Shown here: piece after piece, positions 34,973 through 42,108 of the stretch
How positions within the stretch are numbered: the stretch's first letter is position 1
Layout of the letters: each line of letters opens with the position of its first letter
From: AC-38 sp033856025
Lineage (GTDB): Bacteria > Actinomycetota > Thermoleophilia > Solirubrobacterales > Solirubrobacteraceae
DNA: 64,000 bases
Assembly (NCBI GenBank): GCA_033856025.1
Contig: JAWVFQ010000030.1
Span: forward strand, 1 to 64,000
Reading direction: 5' to 3'
The notes under the pieces: model-generated
The model's input: only the letters and a program-made list of their open reading frames with translations
Told to the model about the DNA's origin: nothing
Databases searched by the model: none
Program-made: the position numbers and the translations under genes

Positions 34973-35643
34973 GCCGTCACGTCCACGCGCATCGCCTGCG
35001 CGAGCGCGCCGCCCAGCACGTGCGTCTCGGCCCCGAAGCGGACGAAGACCGGGCCGTCGAACGGCTGCTTGTCCACGACCTCGAGGACGTCGCCCGGCGA
35101 GATCCCGCGCTCGGAGAGGTAGCGCAGCATCTCGGAGTCCGAGTCCGACACGCGCACGAACGTCCCGGTCTGACCGGCCTCCAGCGACTGGAGCGAGGCG
35201 GTCTCGTGCTCGGGCATCTCGAGGTCGCGCGTGGGGATCGGGTCCCCGTGCGGGTCCACCTTCGGGTCGCCGAGCTTGGCCGCGATCAGCTCCTCCAGCT
35301 CCTCGGACAGCACGTGCTCGAGGACCTCGGCCTCGGCGTGCACGCGGTCCCAGGGCACGTCGAGCGCCTCGGCCAGGTAGAGCTCGAGGAGGCGGTGGTG
35401 GCGCAGGACCTCGAGGGCGAGGCGCGCGCCCGCGGGCGTGAGCTGGACGCCCTTGTAGGGCACGTGGGTGACCAGGCCCATCTCGCTGAGGCGCTTGACC
35501 ATCCCCGAGGCCGAGCCGGGCGTGACGCCGAGGCGCTCGGCCAGCGCGTTGGTGCTGACGGCGCCCTCGCCGCGCTCCTCCAGGGCGTAGATCGCCTTCG
35601 CGTAGTCCTGGACGGCGGAGGTAGTCTCGATGTTGGCGGCCAT
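34969..35643 (-). CDS. mntR: DtxR/MntR-family metal-dependent repressor
   Basis: 224 residues with three parts: a winged helix-turn-helix (about 9-70, DYAKAIYALEERGEGAVST and LGVTPGSASGMVKRLSEMG), a dimerisation and metal-binding domain (about 72-140, LEVLRHHRLLELYLAEALDV and HAEAEVLEHVLSEELEELI), and an SH3-like C-terminal domain (about 150-220). This is the DtxR/IdeR layout. Coupling to mntH makes manganese sensing likely, but DtxR versus MntR specificity is not proven. A large palindrome in the divergent promoter (35648-35675) is the candidate operator. Confidence 0.9.
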   Translation of the reverse strand: MAANIETTSAVQDYAKAIYALEERGEGAVSTNALAERLGVTPGSASGMVKRLSEMGLVTHVPYKGVQLTPAGARLALEVLRHHRLLELYLAEALDVPWDRVHAEAEVLEHVLSEELEELIAAKLGDPKVDPHGDPIPTRDLEMPEHETASLQSLEAGQTGTFVRVSDSDSEMLRYLSERGISPGDVLEVVDKQPFDGPVFVRFGAETHVLGGALAQAMRVDVTA

Positions 35644-35647
35644 GAGC

Positions 35648-35675
35648 CTTAGAGTTTGGCATGGCTAAATCTGAG
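35648..35675. promoter_or_regulatory. Candidate MntR/DtxR operator (28-bp imperfect palindrome)
   Basis: A 28-bp imperfect palindrome is centred on CATG at 35660-35663; ten of the fourteen base pairs between the two halves match. The left half begins CTTAGAGTTTGG, and the right half ends CTAAATCTGAG. It fills the promoter region between mntR (start 35643) and the YgfZ-type gene (start 35709), in a locally AT-rich stretch. DtxR-family boxes are long palindromes of this kind. Autoregulation of mntR-mntH, and possibly control of the divergent gene, is inferred; no binding data exist here. Confidence 0.5.
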
Positions 35676-35708
35676 TTTCAAGAGGACCGACCTCGTTATC
35701 CTCGGTTC

Positions 35709-36656
35709 ATGGCCGTCGCCAGCTCACCGTCCGCCGACCACGCCGCGCTCGCGGAGGGCTGCGGGCTGCTGGACCGGTCCGAGCGCGGCAAGCTCGCCCT
35801 GACCGGCGCGGGCGCCGGGGAGTTCCTCAACGGCCTCGTGTCCAACGAGGTCGAGGACCTGGCGCCGGGGGCCGGCGTCTACGCCGCCGTCCTGACCCCC
35901 AAGGGCCGGATGGTGGGCGACCTGCGGATCCTGCGTGCGGACGATGAGTACCTGCTGGACACCGAGCGCGCCGCCCTCCAGGAGGTCTTCAACGTCCTGT
36001 GGCGCGGGCGGGTCGGCTACGACGTCGAGGTCCACAAGCGCACGCTGCAGACCGGGCTGCTTTCGCTGGCGGGCCCGCGCGCGCGGACGGTCGCCGGAGG
36101 GGACACGCTGGGCGAGGACGAGCACGACCATGTCGCGGCGCGGATCGGCGGCGCGGCGGTCCGGCTCGTGGCCACGGACGTCGGCGTGGACGTCCTGTGC
36201 GACGCGGGCGACACCGAGACGGTCGCGGCCGCGCTGCGCGTGCGCGGCGCGGCCGACGTCGGCGAGGCGGCGTGGGAGAGCCTGCGGGTGCAGCGGGGCC
36301 GGCCGCGCTACGGCACCGACCTCGACGACTCGACCATCCCCCAGGAGGCCGGCCTCAACGAGCGCGCGGTCTCGTTCACCAAGGGCTGCTACGTCGGCCA
36401 GGAGACCGTGGCCCGGCTCTTCTACCGGGGCAAGCCCAACCGCCACCTGCGCGGGCTGCGCCTCTCCGGCCCCGCGGCGCCGGGCGACGAGCTGCGCCTG
36501 GACGGCAAGCCCGTGGGCCGGCTGGGCACGGTGGCCGAGTCGCCGCGGCTGGGGACGATCGCGCTGGCGCTGGTGCGCCGCGAGGCCGAGCCCGGAGCGG
36601 CGCTGGAGGCCGGCGACGCCGGCACCCGGGCCGAGGTCGTCGAGCTCCCCTTCTAG
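35709..36656 (+). CDS. Folate-binding YgfZ/GcvT-like protein
   Basis: 315 residues from the ATG at 35709. An upstream in-frame ATG at 35661 lies inside the palindromic operator and adds 16 residues without family similarity, so it is rejected. The C-terminal signature FTKGCYVGQETVARLFYRGK, with the conserved Cys, is diagnostic of YgfZ/CAF17-type proteins that help Fe-S cluster enzymes via folate. The N-terminal part has the aminomethyltransferase-like fold (LDRSERGKLALTGAGAGEFL). Its stop shares CTAG with the convergent gene. Divergent from mntR. Confidence 0.88.
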   Translation: MAVASSPSADHAALAEGCGLLDRSERGKLALTGAGAGEFLNGLVSNEVEDLAPGAGVYAAVLTPKGRMVGDLRILRADDEYLLDTERAALQEVFNVLWRGRVGYDVEVHKRTLQTGLLSLAGPRARTVAGGDTLGEDEHDHVAARIGGAAVRLVATDVGVDVLCDAGDTETVAAALRVRGAADVGEAAWESLRVQRGRPRYGTDLDDSTIPQEAGLNERAVSFTKGCYVGQETVARLFYRGKPNRHLRGLRLSGPAAPGDELRLDGKPVGRLGTVAESPRLGTIALALVRREAEPGAALEAGDAGTRAEVVELPF

Positions 36657-37288
36657 CGTAGGGCGGAGAGCTCGCGGGAGCGCGAGAGGGCCAGGCCGGC
36701 GACGCCCAGCGCGAACATCACGGAGCCCAGGAACAGCGTCCGGTAGAACTGCGGCCCGCTGAGCGGGAGGCCGGGCGCCGTGGCCTGCGGCTTCTTGGCC
36801 GGCTTGGGGGCGGGCTCGGTCGGCGGCACGAACGGGTCGGGCTGGTTGGGGCCGCCGGGCTGCGGCTCGACCGGCGTCTGCGCGCTGCGTGCCGTGGGCG
36901 TGTCCAGGACGATCTGGGGCTCGGCCGCGAAGGCCTGGGCGGGAGCCACCGGCACGCCGGCGGACTGGCCGGGCGACTTCGGGCTCGCCGGTCCACCGGT
37001 GGAGGAGTCGCCGGTCGAGCCGTCGCCGGAGCCGCTCCCCGGCGACTCGCCGGCGCGCGGTGTCGCGGCCGAGTCGCTGGTGACGTGGATGAGGCCCGAC
37101 GGGTCGGCCGCCGCCGGAGCCGGAGCCGGCGGCGTGGGGCTGACGGCCGGCGGGTCGGGCTGCCCGGTGCCGCCGCCGATGGACACGGGCGCCGCCTCTC
37201 CCCCCGTCCCGGCGTAGCCCAGCGCGAAGCCGGGCGCGGCCAGCGCGAGGAGCAGGGGCGCGAGCGTGATTATGGGTCGCCGCCTCAT
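36653..37288 (-). CDS. Secreted Pro/Gly/Ser-rich protein with C-terminal membrane anchor
   Basis: 211 residues. The signal peptide MRRRPIITLAPLLLALAAPG precedes a long low-complexity segment rich in Pro, Ala, Gly and Ser (about 30-170), typical of cell-wall spanning linkers. A single hydrophobic helix (FLGSVMFALGVAGLALS, about 187-203) lies near the C-terminus, followed by a short basic tail. The design suggests a surface protein held by its C-terminal helix. No enzyme motif. It shares a CTAG stop with the convergent YgfZ-type gene. Confidence 0.62.
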   Translation of the reverse strand: MRRRPIITLAPLLLALAAPGFALGYAGTGGEAAPVSIGGGTGQPDPPAVSPTPPAPAPAAADPSGLIHVTSDSAATPRAGESPGSGSGDGSTGDSSTGGPASPKSPGQSAGVPVAPAQAFAAEPQIVLDTPTARSAQTPVEPQPGGPNQPDPFVPPTEPAPKPAKKPQATAPGLPLSGPQFYRTLFLGSVMFALGVAGLALSRSRELSALR

Positions 37289-37330
37289 CGGGGCGTCGTT
37301 CGACGCGCACGATGCGGTACCTGCCCCGCG

Positions 37331-38614
37331 TCAGCGGCCGAAGACGCGCGGCACGGCGGCGATCGAGCGCAGCTTCCCGCGCGGGCGCACGCGGCGCAGC
37401 AGCAGCGCCTTGCGCGGGTCCATCCGGCCCGCGACCACGTCCACGAAGTCCTCCCACCGCGCGGCGATCGTCACGTCGGGCGCCGGGGCGTGTCCCGGCT
37501 CGGCGCGGGCGTTGCCGTTGTCGACCACGACGTGCCAGGGCTTGGCGTCCGGGAAGTCCCACTGGAAGGTCGTCGGGCGGTCCAGCCCGTGCTGGGGGTT
37601 GATGGACCGGCGGATCGTGTCGAAGAGCAGCGCCTGGTCGGCCTCGGCGCAGGACGGGGGCCCCTGCTTCTCCCCCAGCAGCCCCGCCTTGACCAGCTCG
37701 CGACCGCGGCGCGCGCGCTCCACGTGGTCGACGTCGAGAGGAATCGGCGGCGGGCCGGGCAGCTCCTCGAGCGGCAGGCCGGCGCTGCGCATCTTCGTCT
37801 CCAGCGACATGGACCCCTCGGCGCCCAGCTCGTCCAGGCCCATCCCGAAGCACGTCACGTAGCTCTCGTCCCAGCCCGGCGGGATGAGGACCGACGCCGT
37901 CCACGGGATGACCTCGCGCAGCAGCTCGGCCACCGAGCGCCGGCAGCGGGGGTCCTGCGCCGCCAGGTCGTGCAGCAGCTTTACCCCGAAGGCGATGTGG
38001 CGCTGCTCGTCGCGGGCCACGTTCTCCATGCCCGCGCGGAAGGCCGGCAGCAGGTCGCGCCTCTCCAGGTAGGAGGTGATGAAGTGCTGGCCGGGCTGGG
38101 CCAGCGACGCCTCGATGATCACGTGGTAGAGCGTGATCGCGGCCGCCAGCTTGGGCTTGGAGCGGTCCTTGCGCAGCTCGTCGGCCATCGTGTCCAGCCG
38201 GTCGAACACCTTGCGAAAGCCCCACGTGAGCTCGGGCGTGATCTGCTGGAGCCCTCCGCGCATCGTGCCGTCCCCGACGCCCGCCACCTCGTGCATGAAG
38301 CGCTTGAAGAAGACGGCGTGGCGGGCCTCGTCGACCTGCTGGGTGGCCAGGAAGTACTTCTGCTCCTCGGTCGGCGCCGCGTCGATGTAGGGCCCGAGGT
38401 TGTCGGCGACGGCATCCTCGCCGTAGAAGAAGAGGTTGTAGTTCCACAGCGCGGCGCGGCGCTCGTGCTCGGTGAACTCCTCGCGCCACTGGCGGGCGTC
38501 CTCGGTGAAGTCCAGCTCCGTGGCGCTCCAGTTGCCCTGCTCCCAGCGGGCGTAGAGGTCCTCGTAGGAGATGGCGGCGGCGGCGGGCGCGGTGCGCGTA
38601 TCGGGGGGGCTCAT
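37331..38614 (-). CDS. R2-like ferritin-fold diiron protein fused to an SCP2-like domain
   Basis: 427 residues. Residues about 20-290 form a ferritin-like four-helix bundle with the six ligands of class I R2 proteins placed as E66 (FYGEDAVADN), E96 and H99 (VDEARHAVFF), E168 (VIIEAS), E203 and H206 (RDEQRHIAFG). The C-terminal part (about 325-420) looks like an SCP2 sterol-carrier domain (TFQWDFPDAKPWHVVVDNG and WEDFVDVVAGRMDPRKALL). R2 subunits usually end at about 340-350 residues, so the fusion is unusual. It overlaps the following nuclease gene by 4 bp. No R1 gene is adjacent. Ribonucleotide reduction and lipid-oxidase roles are both open. Confidence 0.78.
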   Translation of the reverse strand: MSPPDTRTAPAAAAISYEDLYARWEQGNWSATELDFTEDARQWREEFTEHERRAALWNYNLFFYGEDAVADNLGPYIDAAPTEEQKYFLATQQVDEARHAVFFKRFMHEVAGVGDGTMRGGLQQITPELTWGFRKVFDRLDTMADELRKDRSKPKLAAAITLYHVIIEASLAQPGQHFITSYLERRDLLPAFRAGMENVARDEQRHIAFGVKLLHDLAAQDPRCRRSVAELLREVIPWTASVLIPPGWDESYVTCFGMGLDELGAEGSMSLETKMRSAGLPLEELPGPPPIPLDVDHVERARRGRELVKAGLLGEKQGPPSCAEADQALLFDTIRRSINPQHGLDRPTTFQWDFPDAKPWHVVVDNGNARAEPGHAPAPDVTIAARWEDFVDVVAGRMDPRKALLLRRVRPRGKLRSIAAVPRVFGR

Positions 38615-40323
38615 GCCGCGAGGCTACCCGGGTTTGAACAGAAGTCAAAGACGCGTTCCCCGCTCGGAGCGGGGTCGAGTCCGAGCACCGGCGCCTCCGG
38701 GTGCGACTCCAGCCAGGTGGCGACGATCCGCAGCTCGTGGACGGCCTCCGGTGCCACGCATTGCGGGCCCGCGGACGGTCGGGTGCCCAACGCCAGGGCG
38801 GTGCGGCGCGCGAGCTCGCCGGCGTCGCGCGGAAGCGGGCCCCAGTCGGCCACCCGCCCGCCGACGATCCAGAACGCGTCGAACCGGACCCCGCCGCCGG
38901 AGCGGTCGTGGCCCGGGTGCGGGGCCAGGACGAGGCGGGGGGCGGCGTGGGTGGCGCGCAGGTGCCCGCCCAGGCGGTCGAGGATCGTCTCCAGGCGGTC
39001 GCGGCGCCGGCGCAGCGTGGCGGCGCGCTCGTAGTGGCGTTTCCCGGACTCCTCACGCATTTGCGCGTCGACCAGGCCCAGCAGCGCGTCGCGCCCGTCC
39101 CCCGCGCCGGCGAACGGCGCCAGCGCGGCGTCCAGCCGCGCGCGGTACAGGTTGGGATCGAGGTCGTTGAGGCAGGGAGACAGGCAGCGGCCCATCTGAC
39201 CGTAGGCCGACGGGTGCTCGCGGCGCGGCAGCCGGCGGCCGCAGTGGCGCAGGGCGAACAGGGACGTCAGGTGGTCGGCCAGCTCGCGCGCCGCGGACTC
39301 GCCGCGCAGCGGCCCCACGTTGATGGCACGCCCCGGCGCGGGCTCGGAGGCGACCTCGAGGATCGGGTAGGCGATGTCCAGGCGCGCACGCAGGTACACG
39401 TAGGCGTCCGAGCGCTTCAGCGCGACGTTGCCCGGCGGGCGCAGCTCCTTGATCAGCCGGTTCTCCAGCACCAGCGCGCCCAGCTCGGACGCCGTCTCGC
39501 GGTGGTCGACCAGCGCGGCGTGCGCCGTCCAGCCCGCGGCCTCGGCACCGGGCGCGAAGTGCGCGCGCGCCCGCGTGCGCAGCTTCGTCGACTTGCCCAC
39601 GTACAGCGCGCGGCCCTCGGCGTCGCGGAACAAGTAGACGCCGGGCTGGTTGGGCAGGACGGAGAAGTCCAGCGGCGCCGCCGGCACCGGCGCACCGCCG
39701 CGCGCCAGGCGCCCCGGCGGCAGTCGCCGCGAGCGCGAGCGCCGGCGCGGCGCCAGCAGCGCCACCGCGTCGCGCACCGTGGGGGCGTTCGCGCACAGCT
39801 TCGGGAACAGCGCGCAGAACACGCGCGCGCACGTCTCCGCGTCGACCAGCGCCCGGTGCGCGCCGTCCGTGTCGATGCCCAGGGCCGCGGCCAGCGACCC
39901 CAGCCCGCGCCGGCGCACCAGCGGCGCCAGGCGCCGAGCCAGCGCGACCGTGCACAGGACCGGCGGGTCGGGCCACTCCAGGCCCGCGCGCGCGAAGGCG
40001 CCCGCCAGCACGCCGCGGTCGAAGCGGGCGCTGTGGGCCACGAGGACGCGGCCGCGCAGGCGCTCGGCCACCATCGGCAGGACCGTCGCCGGCTCGGGCG
40101 CGGTGTCCACCATCGCCTGCGAGATCCCGGTGAAGCGCTGGATGCCGGCCGACAACGGCGCGCGCGCCGCCACGAGCGAGCTCCAGCGCTCGTGCAGCTC
40201 GCCGCCGCCCACGAGCACCGTCCCCACCTCGGTCAGCTCGCACGCCTCGCCCGAGCAGCCGTTGGTCTCGACGTCGACGGCCAGGAACTCCGACGTGCGC
40301 AGGGGTGTGTCGGGCAGGTTCAC
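38611..40323 (-). CDS. DnaQ-type DEDDh exonuclease fused to a GIY-YIG (UvrC/Cho-like) nuclease
   Basis: 570 residues from a GTG. The N-terminal exonuclease (about 10-180) starts FLAVDVETNG with D17 and E19, followed by VLVAHSARFD and HRALVDAETC as the ExoII and ExoIII-type motifs. A GIY-YIG domain (about 215-300) carries PGVYLFRDAEG and ALYVGKSTKL, as in the UvrC N-terminal nuclease or Cho. The rest follows the UvrC-like middle region with GRCLSPC. Such fusions are known in Actinobacteria (mycobacterial DnaQ-Cho proteins) and are thought to process DNA repair intermediates. The 4-bp overlap with the R2/SCP2 gene implies co-expression. Confidence 0.88.
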   Translation of the reverse strand: MNLPDTPLRTSEFLAVDVETNGCSGEACELTEVGTVLVGGGELHERWSSLVAARAPLSAGIQRFTGISQAMVDTAPEPATVLPMVAERLRGRVLVAHSARFDRGVLAGAFARAGLEWPDPPVLCTVALARRLAPLVRRRGLGSLAAALGIDTDGAHRALVDAETCARVFCALFPKLCANAPTVRDAVALLAPRRRSRSRRLPPGRLARGGAPVPAAPLDFSVLPNQPGVYLFRDAEGRALYVGKSTKLRTRARAHFAPGAEAAGWTAHAALVDHRETASELGALVLENRLIKELRPPGNVALKRSDAYVYLRARLDIAYPILEVASEPAPGRAINVGPLRGESAARELADHLTSLFALRHCGRRLPRREHPSAYGQMGRCLSPCLNDLDPNLYRARLDAALAPFAGAGDGRDALLGLVDAQMREESGKRHYERAATLRRRRDRLETILDRLGGHLRATHAAPRLVLAPHPGHDRSGGGVRFDAFWIVGGRVADWGPLPRDAGELARRTALALGTRPSAGPQCVAPEAVHELRIVATWLESHPEAPVLGLDPAPSGERVFDFCSNPGSLAA

Positions 40324-40451
40324 CCCGGTGGCCTATCGCGGCCTCCGGACGGGTTGCACGCGACCGTGCACCCGGGCTTGCGGGGCCCGCCCGGCGGGTA
40401 CCTCCACGACGGGGAGTACCATCGCCGCCACCACGACTGAAGGGAGTGCTC

Positions 40452-40649
40452 ATGACCACGACCGCGCCGAGACATGACGCACCGGGCACGGACGAGCGCA
40501 CCCGTGTGGCCTGGACGGTCTACCGCGACTCCCTGCGCGACCTCGAGGGCCGCGACTACGACGACGCCGAGGACCAGGCGTGGGAGGCCCTCCAGCGCGA
40601 GCTGCGCTCGATCGGCGCAAGCTCGACGCAGCGCACCCCCGTCGGTTAG
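40452..40649 (+). CDS. Small conserved-type acidic protein (unknown function)
   Basis: 65 residues. A good Shine-Dalgarno (AAGGGAG) is placed seven bases before the ATG, so the gene is real despite its size. The protein is hydrophilic and helical: RTRVAWTVYRDSLRDLEGRD and EDQAWEALQRELR. It has no cysteine, no membrane segment and no recognisable motif. A role as a small regulatory or binding protein is possible. It precedes a lipoprotein gene by 49 bp. A 128-bp intergenic segment separates it from the divergent nuclease gene and probably carries both promoters. Confidence 0.65.
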   Translation: MTTTAPRHDAPGTDERTRVAWTVYRDSLRDLEGRDYDDAEDQAWEALQRELRSIGASSTQRTPVG

Positions 40650-40698
40650 GGTTGCCGCGTCCGGGAGGGGCTCGAGGGGGGCCCACCCGGCACCCGGG

Positions 40699-41139
40699 AT
40701 GGAGAGCACCCACCGCACACGGCTGTCGGTCGTCGCACTAGCGGGCCTCGCGCTCGTCGTCGCCGGCTGCGGTGGTGGCAGCGACTACAAGAACGAGCCG
40801 CGCCCGCCGTCGCCCATCAACGTGACAGCCGCGGTCTCGGCCAACCGCGTGTCCGTCTCGCCCGCCAGCTTCGGCGCGGGCCCGATCGTCGTGATCGTGA
40901 CCAACCAGAGCACCGCCTCGCAGGAGGTCACCTTCACGAGCGAGAGCGCCGGCACGACCGGGCCCGGCGACGTCAACCAGTCCACGGCGCCGATCAACCC
41001 CGGCGACACCGGCGAGATAAAGCTCGACGTGGCCCAGGGCAACTACGTCGTGCGCACCGGCGACGAGGCCGTTCGCCCGGCGACGGTCACCGTCGGGCCC
41101 AAGCGCCAGTCCGCGCAGAACCAGCTGCTCCAGCCCTAG
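40699..41139 (+). CDS. Cupredoxin-like lipoprotein
   Basis: 146 residues. The signal TRLSVVALAGLALVVAGCGG contains the lipobox cysteine (residue 24), so it is tethered outside the cytoplasm. The mature part reads SPINVTAAVSANRVSVSPAS, then GAGPIVVIVTNQSTASQEVTF and VAQGNYVVRTGD. This is a beta-sandwich pattern like cupredoxin or EfeO/Sco-type N-terminal domains, but no copper-binding Cys/His/Met set is present. It may be a copper-free beta-sandwich binding protein. It is the last typical-GC gene before the atypical 41.1-41.7k segment. Confidence 0.72.
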   Translation: MESTHRTRLSVVALAGLALVVAGCGGGSDYKNEPRPPSPINVTAAVSANRVSVSPASFGAGPIVVIVTNQSTASQEVTFTSESAGTTGPGDVNQSTAPINPGDTGEIKLDVAQGNYVVRTGDEAVRPATVTVGPKRQSAQNQLLQP

Positions 41140-41326
41140 CCGGCCTTCTCTGTAGAAGCTGCCAGGTCTGCCTGGTCGTGTCGAAACCAAGCGGAGCCTA
41201 GATATCGGCCCGATGGGGGATGGGCAAGGGGCTTTGACCAGTCGATACTGATGGGGACCCCTCCCTTGTGCGTCTCGGGGGGAATGCAGCACCTAGGGAC
41301 CTCGGTCCCCTGAATGGAGGCTTCTC
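41140..41326. other. Atypical intergenic segment with hairpins, no gene seen
   Basis: 187 bp with visibly lower GC than the surrounding genes. Small inverted repeats occur, CCAGG-TCTG-CCTGG (about 41163-41176) and GGGACC-TC-GGTCCC (41296-41309), the second ending 6 bp before the GGAGG ribosome site of the next small gene. No Rfam class was recognised and no tRNA is present. It could be a leader with regulatory structure, or a recombination scar; it does not look like ordinary coding sequence. Confidence 0.35.
41296..41309. promoter_or_regulatory. Perfect hairpin just upstream of a ribosome-binding site
   Basis: GGGACC and GGTCCC are perfect six-base arms separated by TC. The hairpin ends six bases before the GGAGG of the 63-residue ORF at 41327. 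It could limit ribosome access or mark the end of the upstream transcript; no T-run follows, so it does not look like a simple intrinsic terminator. Confidence 0.3.
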
Positions 41327-41518
41327 TTGCAGAAGCCAGACCCCGAAACCCCCGCCAGCCTCAGTAAGGCTCTTGCGGACGTGCGTAATGCCCTGTTCGT
41401 CGTCGCCGACGACGCGAACCGGTTGGCGTTTTCCAAGCGCACGAATGACTTGGCCAGCCATCTCCAGACCGCGAGCTACAACCTCGGCGAGGCCGAGCGC
41501 AAGCTGGCGGCGGCATAG
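41327..41518 (+). CDS. Small protein of atypical composition (unknown function)
   Basis: 63 residues from a TTG that lies six bases after GGAGG (41316-41320), a strong ribosome-binding site. The protein MQKPDPETPASLSKALADVR and onward is a soluble helical peptide with no cysteine and no recognised motif (central NALFVVADDANRLAF). Codons are less GC-biased at third positions than in the neighbours, consistent with recent acquisition. It is followed by a 140-bp gap before the MarR gene. Real translation rests on the ribosome site and the open frame alone. Confidence 0.45.
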   Translation: MQKPDPETPASLSKALADVRNALFVVADDANRLAFSKRTNDLASHLQTASYNLGEAERKLAAA

Positions 41519-41649
41519 GCGCAGCGCACGTCGGCTTGCAGCCCTGGCCTGTCCGCTTCATCGCCGAAGACATGGACCCGTTTCCCCACGAAGGAGAGAA
41601 GGGCTAAGTGTGACGACGCGCACACGCGCTCGTCCCGACGTGCGGAACA

Positions 41650-41665
41650 CTTGCGTGCGTGCAAG
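41650..41665. promoter_or_regulatory. Candidate MarR operator overlapping the marR start codon
   Basis: The 16-bp sequence CTTGCGTGCGTGCAAG has perfect 5-bp arms (CTTGC and GCAAG) around GTGCGT, and it covers the GTG start of the MarR gene at 41659. MarR-family proteins bind short palindromes of 16-20 bp in their own promoters. Autorepression of the marR-MFS pair is an inference; a transcription start has not been seen. Confidence 0.4.
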
Positions 41666-42108
41666 CAACGACCGTCACCCCGCGCGAGCTGGCGCGGGAG
41701 ATGCTGGGCCTCGTCGGCCACCTCATGCGCAGCTCGACGCCCGACTTCCTGCGCGCGCTGAGCGAGCACGAGCTGACCTTCACCCAGGTCAAGATGCTCC
41801 ACGAGCTCGACCAACCGGACGGCGACCTCGCGCAGTCCGAGCTCGGCGCGACGCTCTCCCTCTCGCTGCCGGCGGTGAGCCGAGCGGTGGACGGGCTGGA
41901 GGCGCGCGGCTACGTCGAGCGACGCGAGGACGAGCACGACCGGCGGATGAAGCGCGTGCGCGTCACCCCCGCCGGGCGACGCGTGCTCGGCCGGCTGATG
42001 GACATCCGGATGAACATGCTCGAGCGCTTCGCCGAGACGATGTCCGACGACGAGCGCCGCGACCTCGCCGCCGCCCTGGCCCCCGTCGTGGAGCGGGTCC
42101 GGCGATGA
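41659..42108 (+). CDS. MarR-family transcriptional regulator
   Basis: 149 residues from the GTG at 41659. The winged helix is recognisable: LTFTQVKMLHELDQPDG, then LGATLSLSLPAVSRAVDGLEARGYVERRED as recognition helix and wing, and the long C-terminal dimerisation helices. MarR proteins repress transport or resistance genes and release DNA on binding a small aromatic ligand. Its TGA overlaps the ATG of the MFS transporter gene (ATGA), so the two are translationally coupled and probably form an efflux pair. A candidate palindromic operator covers the start. Confidence 0.9.
   Translation: MQATTVTPRELAREMLGLVGHLMRSSTPDFLRALSEHELTFTQVKMLHELDQPDGDLAQSELGATLSLSLPAVSRAVDGLEARGYVERREDEHDRRMKRVRVTPAGRRVLGRLMDIRMNMLERFAETMSDDERRDLAAALAPVVERVRR

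Noticed and set aside
35661..35708. Earlier ATG for the YgfZ-type protein
   Set aside because: The ATG lies inside the 28-bp palindrome and the added residues do not fit the family; the ATG at 35709 starts the conserved fold.
41572..41607. Eleven-codon ORF in the atypical island
   Set aside because: Too short and no ribosome site in the right place; listed only as part of the island observation.
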